A stretch of 64,000 nucleotides of DNA from Paraburkholderia sp. NMBU_R16. Lineage in GTDB: Bacteria; Pseudomonadota; Gammaproteobacteria; Burkholderiales; Burkholderiaceae. The position numbers and the translations under genes are program-made. The DNA lies in the NCBI RefSeq assembly GCF_013282575.1, contig NZ_JAAAYE010000013.1, positions 61,703 to 125,702 on the forward strand, given 5' to 3'. The notes under the pieces were generated by a model. That model did not search any database. It had not been told where the DNA came from and saw only the letters and a list, made by a program, of their open reading frames with translations. This document shows, piece after piece, positions 26,933 to 36,772 of this stretch; the stretch's first letter is position 1; each line of letters begins with the position of its first letter.

Positions 26933-28240
26933 ATGATGCAATGGGCGGCCCGTGTGGCGGTGGCAATCGTGGCTGGGGCGTGGGCGTTGGCCGCGGCGGC
27001 GGCAGGTCCGGGCGGCGAGCCCGTCCGGCTGGCATTGATCGAGGGCATGTCCGGGCCATTCGCCGACGCCGGCGCGGCCGTCGAGCGCAATCTGCGCTTT
27101 GGCGTCGAGCGGGTGAACCAGCGTGGCGGCGTCATGCTGGCCGACGGCGCCCATCCGCTCGAACTCGTCGTGCTGGACAGCCGCGGCAGCGTCGAGCAGG
27201 CGCTCGTCGAAGAACGCGTCGCGGCGGACCGGCGCATTCCGTTCATCCTGCAAGGCAACAGCTCGGCCGTGGCAGCCGCGCTCATCGCGGCTGTCGACAA
27301 GCACAACGCTCGGGAGCCGGAGAACCGTCAATTGTTCCTCAACTACTCGGCCGACGATCCCGCCTTGACGGAAGCTGGCTGCAGTTTCTGGCACTTTCGC
27401 TTCGATGCGCACGCGGGCATGCGCATGAACGCGCTGGCGACCGTCATCGCCGGGGACCGCGCGATCAGGAAGGTCTACCTGTTCAACCAGGACTACAGTT
27501 TCGGGCACGACGTGAGCACGCTGGCTCGCGCTGCGCTCGGCGAAAAGCGCCCCGACATCGCCATCGTGGGCGACGAGTTTCACCCGATCGGCCGGATCAA
27601 GGATTTCACGCCCTATATCGCCAAGATCCGCGCGAGCGGCGCCGACGCCGTCATCACGGGCAATTGGGGCAACGATCTCACGCTGCTCGTGAAGGCGGCC
27701 CGGGAGCAGGGCTTCGCGGGCAAGTTCTACACGTTTTACGGCAATAGCCTCGGGGCACCGGCGGCGCTCGGCGATGCCGGAGTGAAACGCGTGCTGGCGG
27801 TGGCCGATTGGCATCCGAACGCCGGCGCGTCGACCGTATTTCCGGATCTGGCGGCCGGAGCGAATCCGGCGGCCTCGGACGCTTACTACGCCGCTTTCCG
27901 AACGCGTTTCCCCGCCGCGCGGGACGACTACCCCGTCTTGCGCATGGAGATCATGGTCGAAATGCTCGCCGCGGCGATTTCCCGCGCGCACACGACTCGG
28001 GCCGAGGACGTCGCCCGGGCGCTCGAGGGCATGGATTACGAAAACGGTTTTCAACACGTCACGATGCGGGCCGACGATCATCAGCTCATCCAGCCCCTTT
28101 ATGTCATGGAGATGGACAAAGCCGGCACCCCGGGCGTTCGATTCGACAACGAGGGGTCCGGTTACGGTTTTCGCACGGTCCTCGCGCTGGCGCGCACCCA
28201 GACGGTGCCGCCTGCCATCTGCAAGATGAAACGCCCTTGA
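26933..28240 (+). CDS. Solitary periplasmic binding protein (LivK-like)
   Basis: 435-residue type I periplasmic binding protein of the branched-chain amino acid/amide group. Signal peptide: MMQWAARVAVAIVAGAWALA, cut after the Ala run. Mature start VRLALIEGMSGPFADAGAAV is the family hallmark, and GRIKDFTPYIAKIRASGADA marks the second lobe. No permease or ATPase genes lie beside it, so it either serves a transporter elsewhere or works as a sensor. ATG 26933 has GAGGAAG in front; longer frames are not supported. Confidence 0.88.
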   Translation: MMQWAARVAVAIVAGAWALAAAAAGPGGEPVRLALIEGMSGPFADAGAAVERNLRFGVERVNQRGGVMLADGAHPLELVVLDSRGSVEQALVEERVAADRRIPFILQGNSSAVAAALIAAVDKHNAREPENRQLFLNYSADDPALTEAGCSFWHFRFDAHAGMRMNALATVIAGDRAIRKVYLFNQDYSFGHDVSTLARAALGEKRPDIAIVGDEFHPIGRIKDFTPYIAKIRASGADAVITGNWGNDLTLLVKAAREQGFAGKFYTFYGNSLGAPAALGDAGVKRVLAVADWHPNAGASTVFPDLAAGANPAASDAYYAAFRTRFPAARDDYPVLRMEIMVEMLAAAISRAHTTRAEDVARALEGMDYENGFQHVTMRADDHQLIQPLYVMEMDKAGTPGVRFDNEGSGYGFRTVLALARTQTVPPAICKMKRP

Positions 28241-28281
28241 GACCCCTCCCATTACGAGCGCGTGGCCGGCACGACGGTCTG

Positions 28282-28290
28282 TGCTAGAAT
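28282..28290 (+). promoter_or_regulatory. Extended -10 promoter of rpsO
   Basis: TGCTAGAAT is an extended -10 element, 98 bases before rpsO. No clear -35 is seen, as expected for extended -10 promoters. Confidence 0.55.
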
Positions 28291-28387
28291 ACGCGCTTCG
28301 TTTTTGTAGTACCGTTTTGTCGCAGTCCGATTACCCCACGGCACGGCCTTTCTTCCGTGACCGCTTGTTCGTAACAAAGGAAATCAC

Positions 28388-28657
28388 ATGTCTGTTGCTG
28401 ATATCAACAAGTCCGAAGTCGTCGCGAAGTTCGCTCGCGGCGCGAATGACACGGGCTCGCCCGAAGTGCAGGTGGCGCTGCTGACCTCGCGCATCAACGA
28501 GTTGACGTCCCATTTCAAGTCGCACTCGAAGGATCACCACAGCCGGCGCGGCCTGCTGCGCATGGTGAGCCGCCGTCGCAAGCTGCTCGACTACCTGAAG
28601 AACAAAGACGCCGACCGTTACCGTTCGCTGATCGAGCAGCTGGGTCTGCGTAAGTAA
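28388..28657 (+). CDS. rpsO: 30S ribosomal protein S15
   Basis: 89-residue primary 16S rRNA-binding protein of the 30S platform. Hallmarks [20 protein letters not shown], then [20 protein letters not shown] and [20 protein letters not shown] are all present. AACAAAGGAAATCAC precedes the ATG. It comes before pnp as in most proteobacteria. Confidence 0.98.
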   Translation: MSVADINKSEVVAKFARGANDTGSPEVQVALLTSRINELTSHFKSHSKDHHSRRGLLRMVSRRRKLLDYLKNKDADRYRSLIEQLGLRK

Positions 28658-28682
28658 CCGGCAACACGTCGTTTTATGCGAG

Positions 28683-28721
28683 ATGCCTGTGTCAGGTTGC
28701 TGATGCAGGCATTTTGTTTTT
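28683..28721 (+). terminator. Terminator between rpsO and pnp
   Basis: Stem ATGCCTG / CAGGCAT (28683-28689, 28706-28712) followed by TTTTGTTTTT. It should end part of the rpsO transcripts and leave pnp under read-through or its own promoter. Confidence 0.75.
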
Positions 28722-28780
28722 GTGCCGCGACGGCGCGGATCGGCCGCGCGGCAAGTCGTCCCGAAGCGGGCGGAGCTTTG

Positions 28781-28833
28781 TGTCATTCCAGTACGACGCA
28801 CGCGTGATTCGCGAGCATGGCGCTGGAATGGCA
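28781..28833 (+). promoter_or_regulatory. Hairpin in pnp leader
   Basis: TGTCATTCCAG (28781-28791) pairs with CTGGAATGGCA (28823-28833) over 11 pairs with one G-U. The long stem about 115 bases before pnp recalls the RNase III-cut, PNPase-controlled leader of enterobacteria. The sequence is not the same; the role is inferred. Confidence 0.4.
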
Positions 28834-28947
28834 TAACACTTCTCTTCCCGCAGGTGTGTCGGCACGCCGGTGCGCCAGCCGCCCCTCGAACGAGTGGATT
28901 GCGGCTCGCGCGCTGAAGATGAACACAAAAAGTGAGAAGGAGTGACC

Positions 28948-31098
28948 ATGTCCATGTTCAATAAGGTCGTTAAAGAATTCAAGTGGGGGCAGCACAACGT
29001 TCGCCTCGAAACCGGTGAAGTTGCCCGTCAGGCCACCGGCGCAGTCATCGTCGACATCGAAGACACCGTCGTTCTCGCCACCGTGGTCGGTGCGAAGACG
29101 GCCAAGCCCGGTCAGGACTTTTTCCCGCTGACGGTCGATTACATCGAAAAGACCTACTCGGCCGGCAAGATTCCGGGCGGATTCTTTCGCCGCGAAGGGC
29201 GCCCGTCCGAGCACGAGACGCTGACCTCGCGCCTGATCGACCGGCCGCTGCGCCCGCTCTTCCCCGAGGGCTTCTACAACGAAGTGCAGGTCGTCATCCA
29301 CGTCCTGTCGGTGAACCCCGAAGTCCCGGCCGATATTCCGGCCCTGATCGGCGCATCGGCCGCGCTCGCCGTGTCGGGACTGCCGTTCAACGGCCCCGTC
29401 GGCGCCGCGCGCGTCGCCTATATCGATAACCAGTACGTACTGAACCCGACGCGCTCGCAGACGAAGGAATCGCGGCTCGATCTCGTCGTGGCCGGCACCG
29501 AGCGTGCCGTGCTGATGGTCGAGTCGGAAGCGGATCAACTGCCCGAAGACATCATGCTCGGCGCAGTCGTCTTCGGCCACGAGCAGATGCAAACGGCGAT
29601 CGATGCCATTCACGAGCTCGTGCGCGAGGGTGGCAAGCCCGAGTGGGACTGGCAGCCGGCGACCAAGGACGACGCGCTGATCGCCCGCGTGACGGAACTC
29701 GCGCATGGCGAACTCGCTGCCGCCTATCAGCTGCGCAACAAGCAGGCGCGCTCGGCCAAGCTGAAGGAAATCTATGCCCAGACCGGCGTGAAGCTCGACG
29801 AGGAAGCGCTGGCGGCCGGCAAGATGCCGACCGACAAGACGGCCGTCGGCAACATCCTGTTCGACATCGAGGCAAAGATCGTCCGCAGCCAGATCCTCGA
29901 CGGCGAGCCGCGTATCGACGGCCGCGACACGCGTACCGTTCGCCCGATCGAGATCCGGACCGGCGTGCTGCCGCGCACGCACGGCTCGGCGCTCTTCACG
30001 CGCGGGGAAACGCAGGCGCTCGTCGTCGCCACGCTCGGCACGAAGGGTGACGAACAGATCATCGACGCGCTCGAAGGCGAATACCGCGAGCGCTTCATGC
30101 TTCACTACAACATGCCTCCGTTCGCAACGGGCGAAACGGGGCGCGTGGGCTCGCCGAAGCGTCGCGAAATCGGTCACGGCCGCCTGGCCAAGCGTGCGCT
30201 CGTGGCATGCCTGCCCACGGCCGAAGAGTTCGGCTATTCGATTCGCGTCGTCTCGGAAATCACCGAGTCGAACGGCTCGTCGTCGATGGCGTCCGTCTGC
30301 GGCGGCTGTCTGGCGCTGATGGATGCGGGCGTGCCGATGAAGGCGCACGTCGCCGGCATCGCGATGGGTCTGATCCTCGAAGGCAACAAGTTCGCCGTGC
30401 TGACGGACATCCTCGGTGACGAGGACCACCTCGGCGATATGGACTTCAAGGTGGCCGGCACGGCCGACGGCGTGACCGCGCTGCAAATGGACATCAAGAT
30501 CCAGGGCATCACGAAGGAAATCATGCAGGTCGCGCTCGCGCAGGCGAAAGAAGGGCGCATGCATATCCTCGGCAAGATGAAGGAAGCCGTGGCCGGTGCG
30601 AGCGACCAGCTCTCCGAATTCGCGCCGCGCATGATCACCGTCAAGATCAACCCCGAGAAGATTCGCGACGTGATCGGCAAGGGCGGCTCGGTGATCCGCG
30701 CCCTGACCGAAGAAACGGGCACCACGATCGACATCTCGGACGACGGCGTCGTCACGATCGCCAGTACGAGCAGCGAAGGCATGGCCGAAGCGAAGCGCCG
30801 CATCGAAGCGATCACGGCTGAGATCGAGGTCGGCCAGGTCTACGAAGGCACGGTGCTCAAGCTCCTCGAGTTCGGCGCCATCGTCAACATTCTGCCGGGC
30901 AAGGACGGGTTGCTGCACATTTCCGAGATCGCCAACGAGCGTATCAAGGACATCAAGGACTACCTCTCCGAAGGTCAGCAGGTGAAGGTCAAGGTCATCC
31001 AGGCGGACGAGAAGGGACGCGTGCGCCTGTCGGCCAAGGCCCTGTTGAACGACGCCGCATCGGGCGCCGCTCAGCCCGAGTCCGCGCCGCAACAGTAA
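28948..31098 (+). CDS. pnp: Polyribonucleotide nucleotidyltransferase
   Basis: PNPase, the phosphate-dependent 3'-5' exoribonuclease of the RNA degradosome (716 residues). Two RNase PH domains (residues about 1-225 and 310-545) flank a helical linker; active-site segments [20 protein letters not shown] and [19 protein letters not shown] are intact. The C-terminus has KH ([18 protein letters not shown]) and S1 ([18 protein letters not shown]) RNA-binding domains. ATG 28948 has GAAGGAG; a GTG two codons earlier is in frame but too close to the ribosome site. Confidence 0.98.
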   Translation: MSMFNKVVKEFKWGQHNVRLETGEVARQATGAVIVDIEDTVVLATVVGAKTAKPGQDFFPLTVDYIEKTYSAGKIPGGFFRREGRPSEHETLTSRLIDRPLRPLFPEGFYNEVQVVIHVLSVNPEVPADIPALIGASAALAVSGLPFNGPVGAARVAYIDNQYVLNPTRSQTKESRLDLVVAGTERAVLMVESEADQLPEDIMLGAVVFGHEQMQTAIDAIHELVREGGKPEWDWQPATKDDALIARVTELAHGELAAAYQLRNKQARSAKLKEIYAQTGVKLDEEALAAGKMPTDKTAVGNILFDIEAKIVRSQILDGEPRIDGRDTRTVRPIEIRTGVLPRTHGSALFTRGETQALVVATLGTKGDEQIIDALEGEYRERFMLHYNMPPFATGETGRVGSPKRREIGHGRLAKRALVACLPTAEEFGYSIRVVSEITESNGSSSMASVCGGCLALMDAGVPMKAHVAGIAMGLILEGNKFAVLTDILGDEDHLGDMDFKVAGTADGVTALQMDIKIQGITKEIMQVALAQAKEGRMHILGKMKEAVAGASDQLSEFAPRMITVKINPEKIRDVIGKGGSVIRALTEETGTTIDISDDGVVTIASTSSEGMAEAKRRIEAITAEIEVGQVYEGTVLKLLEFGAIVNILPGKDGLLHISEIANERIKDIKDYLSEGQQVKVKVIQADEKGRVRLSAKALLNDAASGAAQPESAPQQ

Positions 31099-31113
31099 TG
31101 CGGTGACGGGCGC

Positions 31114-31153
31114 AAACGGCCGGCCGTGCTTCGCGCACGCCGGCCGTTTTTTT
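31114..31153 (+). terminator. Rho-independent terminator after pnp
   Basis: Stem ACGGCCGG / CCGGCCGT (31116-31123, 31140-31147) with extra pairing in the loop, then seven T. Strong. Confidence 0.9.
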
Positions 31154-31283
31154 GCTGCGCTCGTCCCCGTGCGGGGCCGACCGGGATCAGCGCTTTGGCG
31201 CATACTTGGGGCCCAGCGGCGAAAGCGCACGATGCTGCTCGCATGTGCGCGATCGATGAAGATTTGAGCCAAGGGTGATGCGG

Positions 31284-32300
31284 ATGAAAGCAATCGAAAT
31301 TACCGAATTCGGCGGACCGGAAGTGCTCGCGTTGGCCGAGCGGCCCACGCCGGAACCGAGAGCCGGCGAGGTGCTGCTCAAGGTCGCGGCCTCAGGCGTC
31401 AACCGGCCGGACGTCTTTCAGCGCAAGGGTGCTTACGCGCCGCCGCCGGGGGCATCGGACTTGCCGGGCCTCGAAGTCGCCGGCGAGATCGTCGGCGGCA
31501 CGCTCGACGAGAAGCACAATCCGTTCGGGCTCAAGATGGGCGATCGCGTCTGCGCGCTGCTCGCCGGGGGCGGCTACGCGCAGTACGTGGCCGTGCCGCT
31601 CGCGCAGTGTCTGCCTGTGCCGGCCGGTCTCAGCGATGTCGAAGCGGCCTCGCTGCCGGAGACATTCTTCACGGTCTGGAGCAATGTCTTCGAGCGCGCG
31701 CAACTGGGTGCGGGCGAAGGGGGCGCGAACGAAACGTTGCTCGTGCAAGGCGGCTCGAGCGGCATCGGCGTGGCGGCGATCCAGATCGCCCACGCCGCGG
31801 GGTTCCGTGTCTTCGCGACCGCCGGAACCGCCGAAAAGTGCCAGGCGTGCGAGGCGCTCGGCGCGGAGCGCGCGATCAACTACAAGTCCGAGGATTTCGT
31901 CGAAGTGGTGAAGTCGCTCACGAACGACCGCGGTGTCGACGTGATCCTCGATATGGTGGCGGGCGGTTACGTGCCGCGCGAACTGTCGGCGCTGGCCGAC
32001 GGCGGCCGTCTCGTCATCATCGCGCTGCTGGGCGGCGCCAAGGCCGAGCTCAACCTGGGCGAGGTGCTGCGCCGGCGGCTGACGATCACGGGTTCGACGC
32101 TGCGGGCGCGGACGGTGGAGTTCAAGGCACGCGTGGCGGCCGAACTCAAAACCAACGTCTGGCCGCACCTGGAAGCGGGCCGGATCAAGCCCATCGTCTA
32201 TCGTGTGCTGCCGGCGCACGAGGCGAAGGAGGCTCATGCGCTGATGGAAAGCGGCGAGCATATCGGCAAAATCGTGCTTGACTGGACGCTCACGGTTTGA
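31284..32300 (+). CDS. NAD(P)H quinone oxidoreductase (zinc-free MDR family)
   Basis: 338-residue medium-chain reductase of the QOR/PIG3 type, which reduces quinones with NADPH. The NADPH-binding QGGSSGIGVAAIQIAHAAG and the catalytic-domain AASGVNRPDVFQRKG segment are present; zinc-binding cysteines of alcohol dehydrogenases are not. Three in-frame starts lie within ten bases (GTG 31275, ATG 31278, ATG 31284); the last is best spaced from AAGGGTG. It leads into tpiA after 95 bases. Confidence 0.9.
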   Translation: MKAIEITEFGGPEVLALAERPTPEPRAGEVLLKVAASGVNRPDVFQRKGAYAPPPGASDLPGLEVAGEIVGGTLDEKHNPFGLKMGDRVCALLAGGGYAQYVAVPLAQCLPVPAGLSDVEAASLPETFFTVWSNVFERAQLGAGEGGANETLLVQGGSSGIGVAAIQIAHAAGFRVFATAGTAEKCQACEALGAERAINYKSEDFVEVVKSLTNDRGVDVILDMVAGGYVPRELSALADGGRLVIIALLGGAKAELNLGEVLRRRLTITGSTLRARTVEFKARVAAELKTNVWPHLEAGRIKPIVYRVLPAHEAKEAHALMESGEHIGKIVLDWTLTV

Positions 32301-32395
32301 CCCGGTCCACCCGCGCACAGTAAAATTGCGCGTTTTGCGTGCGCGGCAGCCGCGGCAGCGGCAGGTGGCACGATAGCCGAGGGAGCAGGACGGAC

Positions 32396-33172
32396 ATGGC
32401 GAACGCGAAGCGGACAAAGTGGGTAGTCGGTAACTGGAAGATGCACGGGCGGCTCGCCGAAAACGAGGCGCTCTTGCGCGCGTTGCTGCAGGCGGGCTCC
32501 GTTACGGAGACGGTCCGCATCGGTGTGTGCGTGCCGGCTCCGTATCTCGCGCAAACCGAAGCGCTGCTGCGCGGCGGGCCGCTGGCGTGGGGCGTGCAAG
32601 ATGTTTCGGCGTACGCGCACGGCGCTTACACAGGCGAAATCGCGGCTGAAATGGCGGCCGAATTCGGTGCCACACTTGCCATCGTCGGCCATTCCGAGCG
32701 CCGCGCTTATCACGGCGAAACATCGGAGGCCGTTGCGCTCAAGGCGCAGCGCGCGCTGGCGGCGGGTCTGACGCCGATCGTCTGCGTGGGCGAAACGCTG
32801 CAGCAGCGCGAAACCGGGGCGACGCAAGCGGTTGTCGGGGCGCAGATCGATGCGGTGCTCGGCACGCTTTCCGTGCAGGAGTTGGCGCGCATCGTCGTGG
32901 CCTATGAGCCCGTGTGGGCGATCGGGACAGGCAAGAGCGCCACGGTCGACGAAGCGCAGCAAGTGCACGCGTTCCTGCGTGCCCGCCTGGCTGCGAAAGA
33001 CGCGGGCCTGGCGGACGTCACGCTGCTTTATGGCGGCAGCGTGAAGCCCGAGAACGCCGAGGCCTTGTTCGGCCAGGCCGATATCGACGGCGGCCTCATC
33101 GGCGGCGCGTCGCTGAAGAGCCATGATTTTTTGGCGATCTGCATGGCGGCGAGCACGGCTCGCGCCGTGTGA
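32396..33172 (+). CDS. tpiA: Triosephosphate isomerase
   Basis: Glycolytic and gluconeogenic isomerase (258 residues, usual ~250). Active-site motifs: WVVGNWKMHG (Asn, Lys), IVGHSERRAYHGE (His) and VVAYEPVWAIGTGKSA (Glu), plus phosphate loop YGGSVKPENA. ATG 32396 fits the family start. Followed after 66 bases by secG, the common order in betaproteobacteria. Confidence 0.98.
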   Translation: MANAKRTKWVVGNWKMHGRLAENEALLRALLQAGSVTETVRIGVCVPAPYLAQTEALLRGGPLAWGVQDVSAYAHGAYTGEIAAEMAAEFGATLAIVGHSERRAYHGETSEAVALKAQRALAAGLTPIVCVGETLQQRETGATQAVVGAQIDAVLGTLSVQELARIVVAYEPVWAIGTGKSATVDEAQQVHAFLRARLAAKDAGLADVTLLYGGSVKPENAEALFGQADIDGGLIGGASLKSHDFLAICMAASTARAV

Positions 33173-33238
33173 CGTGCGGATCGCTGCAGCACGGGGCGCG
33201 TGAGCGCCGCGTGTCAAACCATAACTTAGGTGAGTGTC

Positions 33239-33604
33239 ATGCTGTTTTTCAAAACGTTGATCATCGTCGTGCAGCTGCTGTCGGCGCTCGGTATCATTGG
33301 CCTCGTCCTTTTGCAGCATGGCAAGGGCGCGGACATGGGTGCGGCATTCGGTAGCGGCGCATCGGGAAGCTTGTTCGGTGCGACGGGCTCCGCCAACTTC
33401 CTGTCACGAACGACTGCCATCCTCGCGGCAGTGTTTTTCGTGACGACGCTCGCGTTGACGTACATCGGCTCGTACAAGTCGAGGCCGTCGGCAGGTGTGC
33501 TCGGTGCGATCCCGACGGTGAGCGCGCCCGCTTCGGCGGCGTCTGCCGCGGCGCCGGCGTCGGCCCCAGCACCGGTCGTGCCCGGTCAGACGGTGCCGAA
33601 GTAA
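33239..33604 (+). CDS. secG: Preprotein translocase subunit SecG
   Basis: 121-residue inner-membrane SecYEG subunit with two helices (LIIVVQLLSALGIIGLVLLQ and TAILAAVFFVTTLALTYIGS) around the conserved GKGADMGAAFGSGASGSLFG loop. The C-terminal ~35 residues are an Ala/Pro/Ser tail. TTAGGTGA precedes the ATG at 33239; GTG 33230 is in frame but would overlap that ribosome site. Confidence 0.96.
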   Translation: MLFFKTLIIVVQLLSALGIIGLVLLQHGKGADMGAAFGSGASGSLFGATGSANFLSRTTAILAAVFFVTTLALTYIGSYKSRPSAGVLGAIPTVSAPASAASAAAPASAPAPVVPGQTVPK

Positions 33605-33631
33605 TTTTTCGTTGGGCGACGCATTCGTGCG

Positions 33632-33660
33632 TTGAACAATTTTGATAGACGGGTTAGAAT
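33632..33660 (+). promoter_or_regulatory. Promoter of tRNA-Leu
   Basis: TTGAAC (33632-33637), 17-base spacer, TAGAAT (33655-33660). Transcription would start near 33667, 61 bases before the tRNA. Confidence 0.75.
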
Positions 33661-33727
33661 TTAAGTCTTGAAGCGATTCGCGGGTCTTCGAACAAGTTGT
33701 GCGAGTTTGTCCGGGATTGCAATTAGT

Positions 33728-33812
33728 GCCGACGTGGTGAAATTGGTAGACACGCTATCTTGAGGGGGTAGTGGCGAAAGCTGTGCGAGTTCGAGTCTCG
33801 CCGTCGGCACCA
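33728..33812 (+). tRNA. tRNA-Leu (GAG)
   Basis: Acceptor stem GCCGACG / CGTCGGC with discriminator A and encoded CCA (33810-33812). Anticodon stem CTATC/GGTAG with loop TTGAGGG; anticodon GAG at 33762-33764, reading CUC and CUU. The long variable arm (GTGGCGAAAGCTGT region) and GTTCGAGTC T-loop are typical of class II tRNA-Leu. Confidence 0.97.
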
Positions 33813-33821
33813 AAGTTATCC

Positions 33822-33855
33822 AATGCCAGCCGCATGCTTCGCTTCGGCTGGCATT
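33822..33855 (+). repeat. 11-bp inverted repeat after tRNA-Leu
   Basis: AATGCCAGCCG (33822-33832) pairs exactly with CGGCTGGCATT (33845-33855). No T-run follows, so termination would be weak. It lies between the tRNA and nuoA, where I find no other convincing promoter. Confidence 0.65.
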
Positions 33856-33969
33856 GTCACTTCTGGGGTTTGCTTGCGGCATGCTTGCAATGCCATTGAC
33901 GAAGTGGTTTTCGATCGCGGATGCACCAGTCTCTCCGTGGCACTCAGAACCAACCGATAGAGGATAGTC

Positions 33970-34329
33970 TTGAACCTCGCAGCCTACTTCCCCGTTCTGT
34001 TATTCCTTCTCGTGGGCCTGGGTTTAGGCATTGCGCTTATCGGCGTTGGCAAGGTCCTCGGTCCGAACAAGCCCGACAGTCAAAAGAATTCGCCTTACGA
34101 GTGCGGCTTCGAGGCATTCGAAGACGCGCGCATGAAGTTCGACGTGCGTTACTACCTCGTGGCCATCCTCTTCATCATTTTCGATCTCGAGACCGCGTTC
34201 CTGTTTCCGTGGGGCGTTGCCCTGCGCGACATCGGCTGGCCCGGCTTCATGGCGATGATGATTTTCCTGCTCGAACTCCTGCTGGGCTTTGCCTACATCT
34301 GGAGGAAGGGCGGACTCGATTGGGAGTGA
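33970..34329 (+). CDS. nuoA: NADH-quinone oxidoreductase subunit A
   Basis: Complex I membrane subunit (119 residues, three helices). Hallmark [20 protein letters not shown], the conserved loop with Cys, and [18 protein letters not shown] are intact. The start is TTG, with AGAGGA eight bases upstream; no ATG fits the family N-terminus [11 protein letters not shown]. First of the 14-gene operon. Confidence 0.96.
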   Translation: MNLAAYFPVLLFLLVGLGLGIALIGVGKVLGPNKPDSQKNSPYECGFEAFEDARMKFDVRYYLVAILFIIFDLETAFLFPWGVALRDIGWPGFMAMMIFLLELLLGFAYIWRKGGLDWE

Positions 34330-34394
34330 TGGGTTAATCGCCGGTGTCTCGCGGAGGGCCAAGCGCCGGTCGTTCCGCCTGGAGTGCAAAGCAA

Positions 34395-34874
34395 ATGAGT
34401 ATCGAAGGGGTCTTGAAGGAAGGGTTTGTCACCACCACGGCTGACAAGCTGATCAACTGGACGCGCACGGGCTCGCTCTGGCCCATGACGTTCGGTCTCG
34501 CATGTTGCGCGGTCGAGATGATGCATGCGGGCGCGGCCCGCTACGACCTCGACCGCTTCGGCGTTGTGTTCCGCCCGAGCCCGCGCCAGTCCGATGTCAT
34601 GATCGTCGCCGGCACGCTGTGCAACAAGATGGCACCGGCGCTGCGCAAGGTCTACGACCAGATGGCCGAGCCGCGCTGGGTCATTTCGATGGGGTCGTGC
34701 GCGAACGGCGGCGGTTACTACCACTACTCGTATTCGGTCGTGCGCGGATGCGATCGCATCGTGCCCGTCGACGTCTACGTGCCCGGCTGTCCGCCGACCG
34801 CGGAGGCGTTGGTCTACGGCGTGATCCAGCTGCAAGCGAAGATCCGGCGTACCAACACCATCGCCCGTCAATAA
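34395..34874 (+). CDS. nuoB: NADH-quinone oxidoreductase subunit B
   Basis: Peripheral arm subunit (159 residues) that holds the terminal iron-sulfur cluster N2 next to the quinone site. Cluster ligands are seen in [19 protein letters not shown] and [14 protein letters not shown]. The first ATG at 34395 matches the family [11 protein letters not shown] start, 65 bases after nuoA. Confidence 0.97.
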
Positions 34875-34894
34875 GCCTGAGGCTTCCCCACAAT

Positions 34895-35497
34895 ATGGCA
34901 AGCAAACTCGAGACCCTCAAAGCGAACCTCGAGACGGCCTTCGGTGGCCGTCTTTCGAGCCTGACCGAATCGGTCGGCGAATTGACGATCGTCGTCAAGG
35001 CGGACGACTTCCTGGATATCGCGAAGCGTCTGCGCGACGATCGCGCACTCGGGTTCGAGCAACTGATCGATCTGGCGGGCGTCGACTATCAGACCTATGG
35101 CGACGGCGCCTACGACGGCCCTCGCTTCGCGGCTGTGCTCCATCTGCTGTCGGTATCGAACAACTGGCGTCTTCGCGTGCGCGTGTTCGCCCCCGACGAT
35201 GAAATGCCGATCGTCCCGTCCGTCGTCGACATCTGGAGTTCGGCGAACTGGTACGAACGCGAGGCATTCGACCTTTACGGCATCGTCTTCGAAGGTCATC
35301 CGGACCTGCGCCGCATTCTGACCGACTACGGTTTCATCGGACATCCGTTCCGCAAGGATTTCCCGGTCTCCGGTTACGTCGAAATGCGTTATGACCCGCA
35401 AGAGCAGCGCGTCGTCTATCAGCCGGTGACGATCGAGCCGCGCGAAATCACGCCGCGCGTGATCCGCGAGGATCGCTACGGCGGTATGAAACACTGA
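34895..35497 (+). CDS. nuoC: NADH-quinone oxidoreductase subunit C
   Basis: 30-kDa peripheral arm subunit (200 residues) at the interface of hydrogenase-like module and quinone site. The signature ERELxDxxG is seen as [20 protein letters not shown], then [14 protein letters not shown]. Unlike in E. coli, it is separate from nuoD, nine bases upstream of it. Confidence 0.97.
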   Translation: MASKLETLKANLETAFGGRLSSLTESVGELTIVVKADDFLDIAKRLRDDRALGFEQLIDLAGVDYQTYGDGAYDGPRFAAVLHLLSVSNNWRLRVRVFAPDDEMPIVPSVVDIWSSANWYEREAFDLYGIVFEGHPDLRRILTDYGFIGHPFRKDFPVSGYVEMRYDPQEQRVVYQPVTIEPREITPRVIREDRYGGMKH

Positions 35498-35506
35498 GAG
35501 AGCGCC

Positions 35507-36760
35507 ATGGCAGAGATCAAGAACTACACGCTCAACTTCGGCCCGCAGCATCCGGCAGCGCACGGTGTGCTGCGCCTCGTGCTCGAGCTCGATGGCGAAG
35601 TCATCCAGCGCGCCGATCCGCATATCGGCCTGCTGCATCGCGCGACCGAAAAGCTCGCCGAAAGCAAGACCTTCATTCAATCCGTGCCCTACATGGACCG
35701 GCTCGACTATGTGTCGATGATGGTCAACGAGCACGGCTATGTGCTCGCGATCGAAAAGCTGCTCGGCATCGATGTGCCGATCCGCGCGAAATACATCCGG
35801 GTGCTGTTCGACGAAATCACGCGCGTGCTGAACCACCTGATGTGGATCGGCGCGCATGCGCTCGACGTCGGCGCGATGGCCGTGTTCCTTTATGCGTTCC
35901 GCGAGCGCGAAGACCTGATGGACGTCTACGAGGCGGTCTCGGGCGCGCGCATGCATGCAGCGTATTATCGGCCGGGCGGCGTCTATCGCGATCTGCCTGA
36001 CGCCATGCCGCAGTACAAGGCGTCGAAGATTCGCAACGCGAAGGCGCTCGAACGGATGAACGAGGCGCGCCAAGGCTCGCTGCTCGATTTCATCGACGAT
36101 TTCTTCACGCGCTTTCCGACCTGTGTCGACGAGTACGAAACCCTGCTCACCGACAATCGCATCTGGAAGCAGCGCCTCGTCGGTATCGGCGTCGTGAGTC
36201 CGGAGCGCGCGCTGCAGCTCGGCATGACGGGGCCGATGTTGCGCGGCTCGGGCATCGAATGGGATTTGCGCAAGAAGCAGCCGTACGAAGTCTACGACCG
36301 GATGGACTTCGATATCCCCGTTGGCGTAAACGGCGATTGCTACGACCGGTATCTGGTACGGGTCGAGGAAATGCGCCAGTCGACGCGCATCGCGAAGCAG
36401 TGCATCGAATGGCTGCGCAAGAATCCCGGCCCCGTGATGATCGACAATCACAAGATCGCGCCGCCTTCGCGCGTCGCGATGAAGTCGAACATGGAAGAGC
36501 TGATTCACCACTTCAAGCTCTTCACGGAAGGTTTCCATGTGCCCGAAGGCGAGTCGTATGCGGCCGTCGAGCATCCGAAGGGCGAGTTCGGCATCTACTT
36601 GATCTCGGACGGCGCGAACAAGCCGTACCGGCTCAAGATTCGCGCGCCGGGCTACGCTCATCTCGCAGCGCTCGACGAAATGGCGCGTGGCCATATGATC
36701 GCGGACGCTGTCACGATCATCGGTACGCAGGACATCGTGTTCGGCGAAATCGACCGCTGA
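35507..36760 (+). CDS. nuoD: NADH-quinone oxidoreductase subunit D
   Basis: 49-kDa subunit (417 residues) forming most of the quinone-binding cavity with Nuo[21 protein letters not shown] carries the quinone-site His, and [13 protein letters not shown] plus [15 protein letters not shown] follow. C-terminal Asp-Arg end (GEIDR) is normal. GAGAGCGCC precedes the ATG. Confidence 0.98.
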   Translation: MAEIKNYTLNFGPQHPAAHGVLRLVLELDGEVIQRADPHIGLLHRATEKLAESKTFIQSVPYMDRLDYVSMMVNEHGYVLAIEKLLGIDVPIRAKYIRVLFDEITRVLNHLMWIGAHALDVGAMAVFLYAFREREDLMDVYEAVSGARMHAAYYRPGGVYRDLPDAMPQYKASKIRNAKALERMNEARQGSLLDFIDDFFTRFPTCVDEYETLLTDNRIWKQRLVGIGVVSPERALQLGMTGPMLRGSGIEWDLRKKQPYEVYDRMDFDIPVGVNGDCYDRYLVRVEEMRQSTRIAKQCIEWLRKNPGPVMIDNHKIAPPSRVAMKSNMEELIHHFKLFTEGFHVPEGESYAAVEHPKGEFGIYLISDGANKPYRLKIRAPGYAHLAALDEMARGHMIADAVTIIGTQDIVFGEIDR

Positions 36761-36772
36761 GCGCCTGGCCGT

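Noticed and set aside
28783..31293. 836-codon minus-strand frame opposite pnp
   Set aside because: Shadow of pnp in a high-GC genome; no start context or recognisable motif, and it crosses the pnp terminator.
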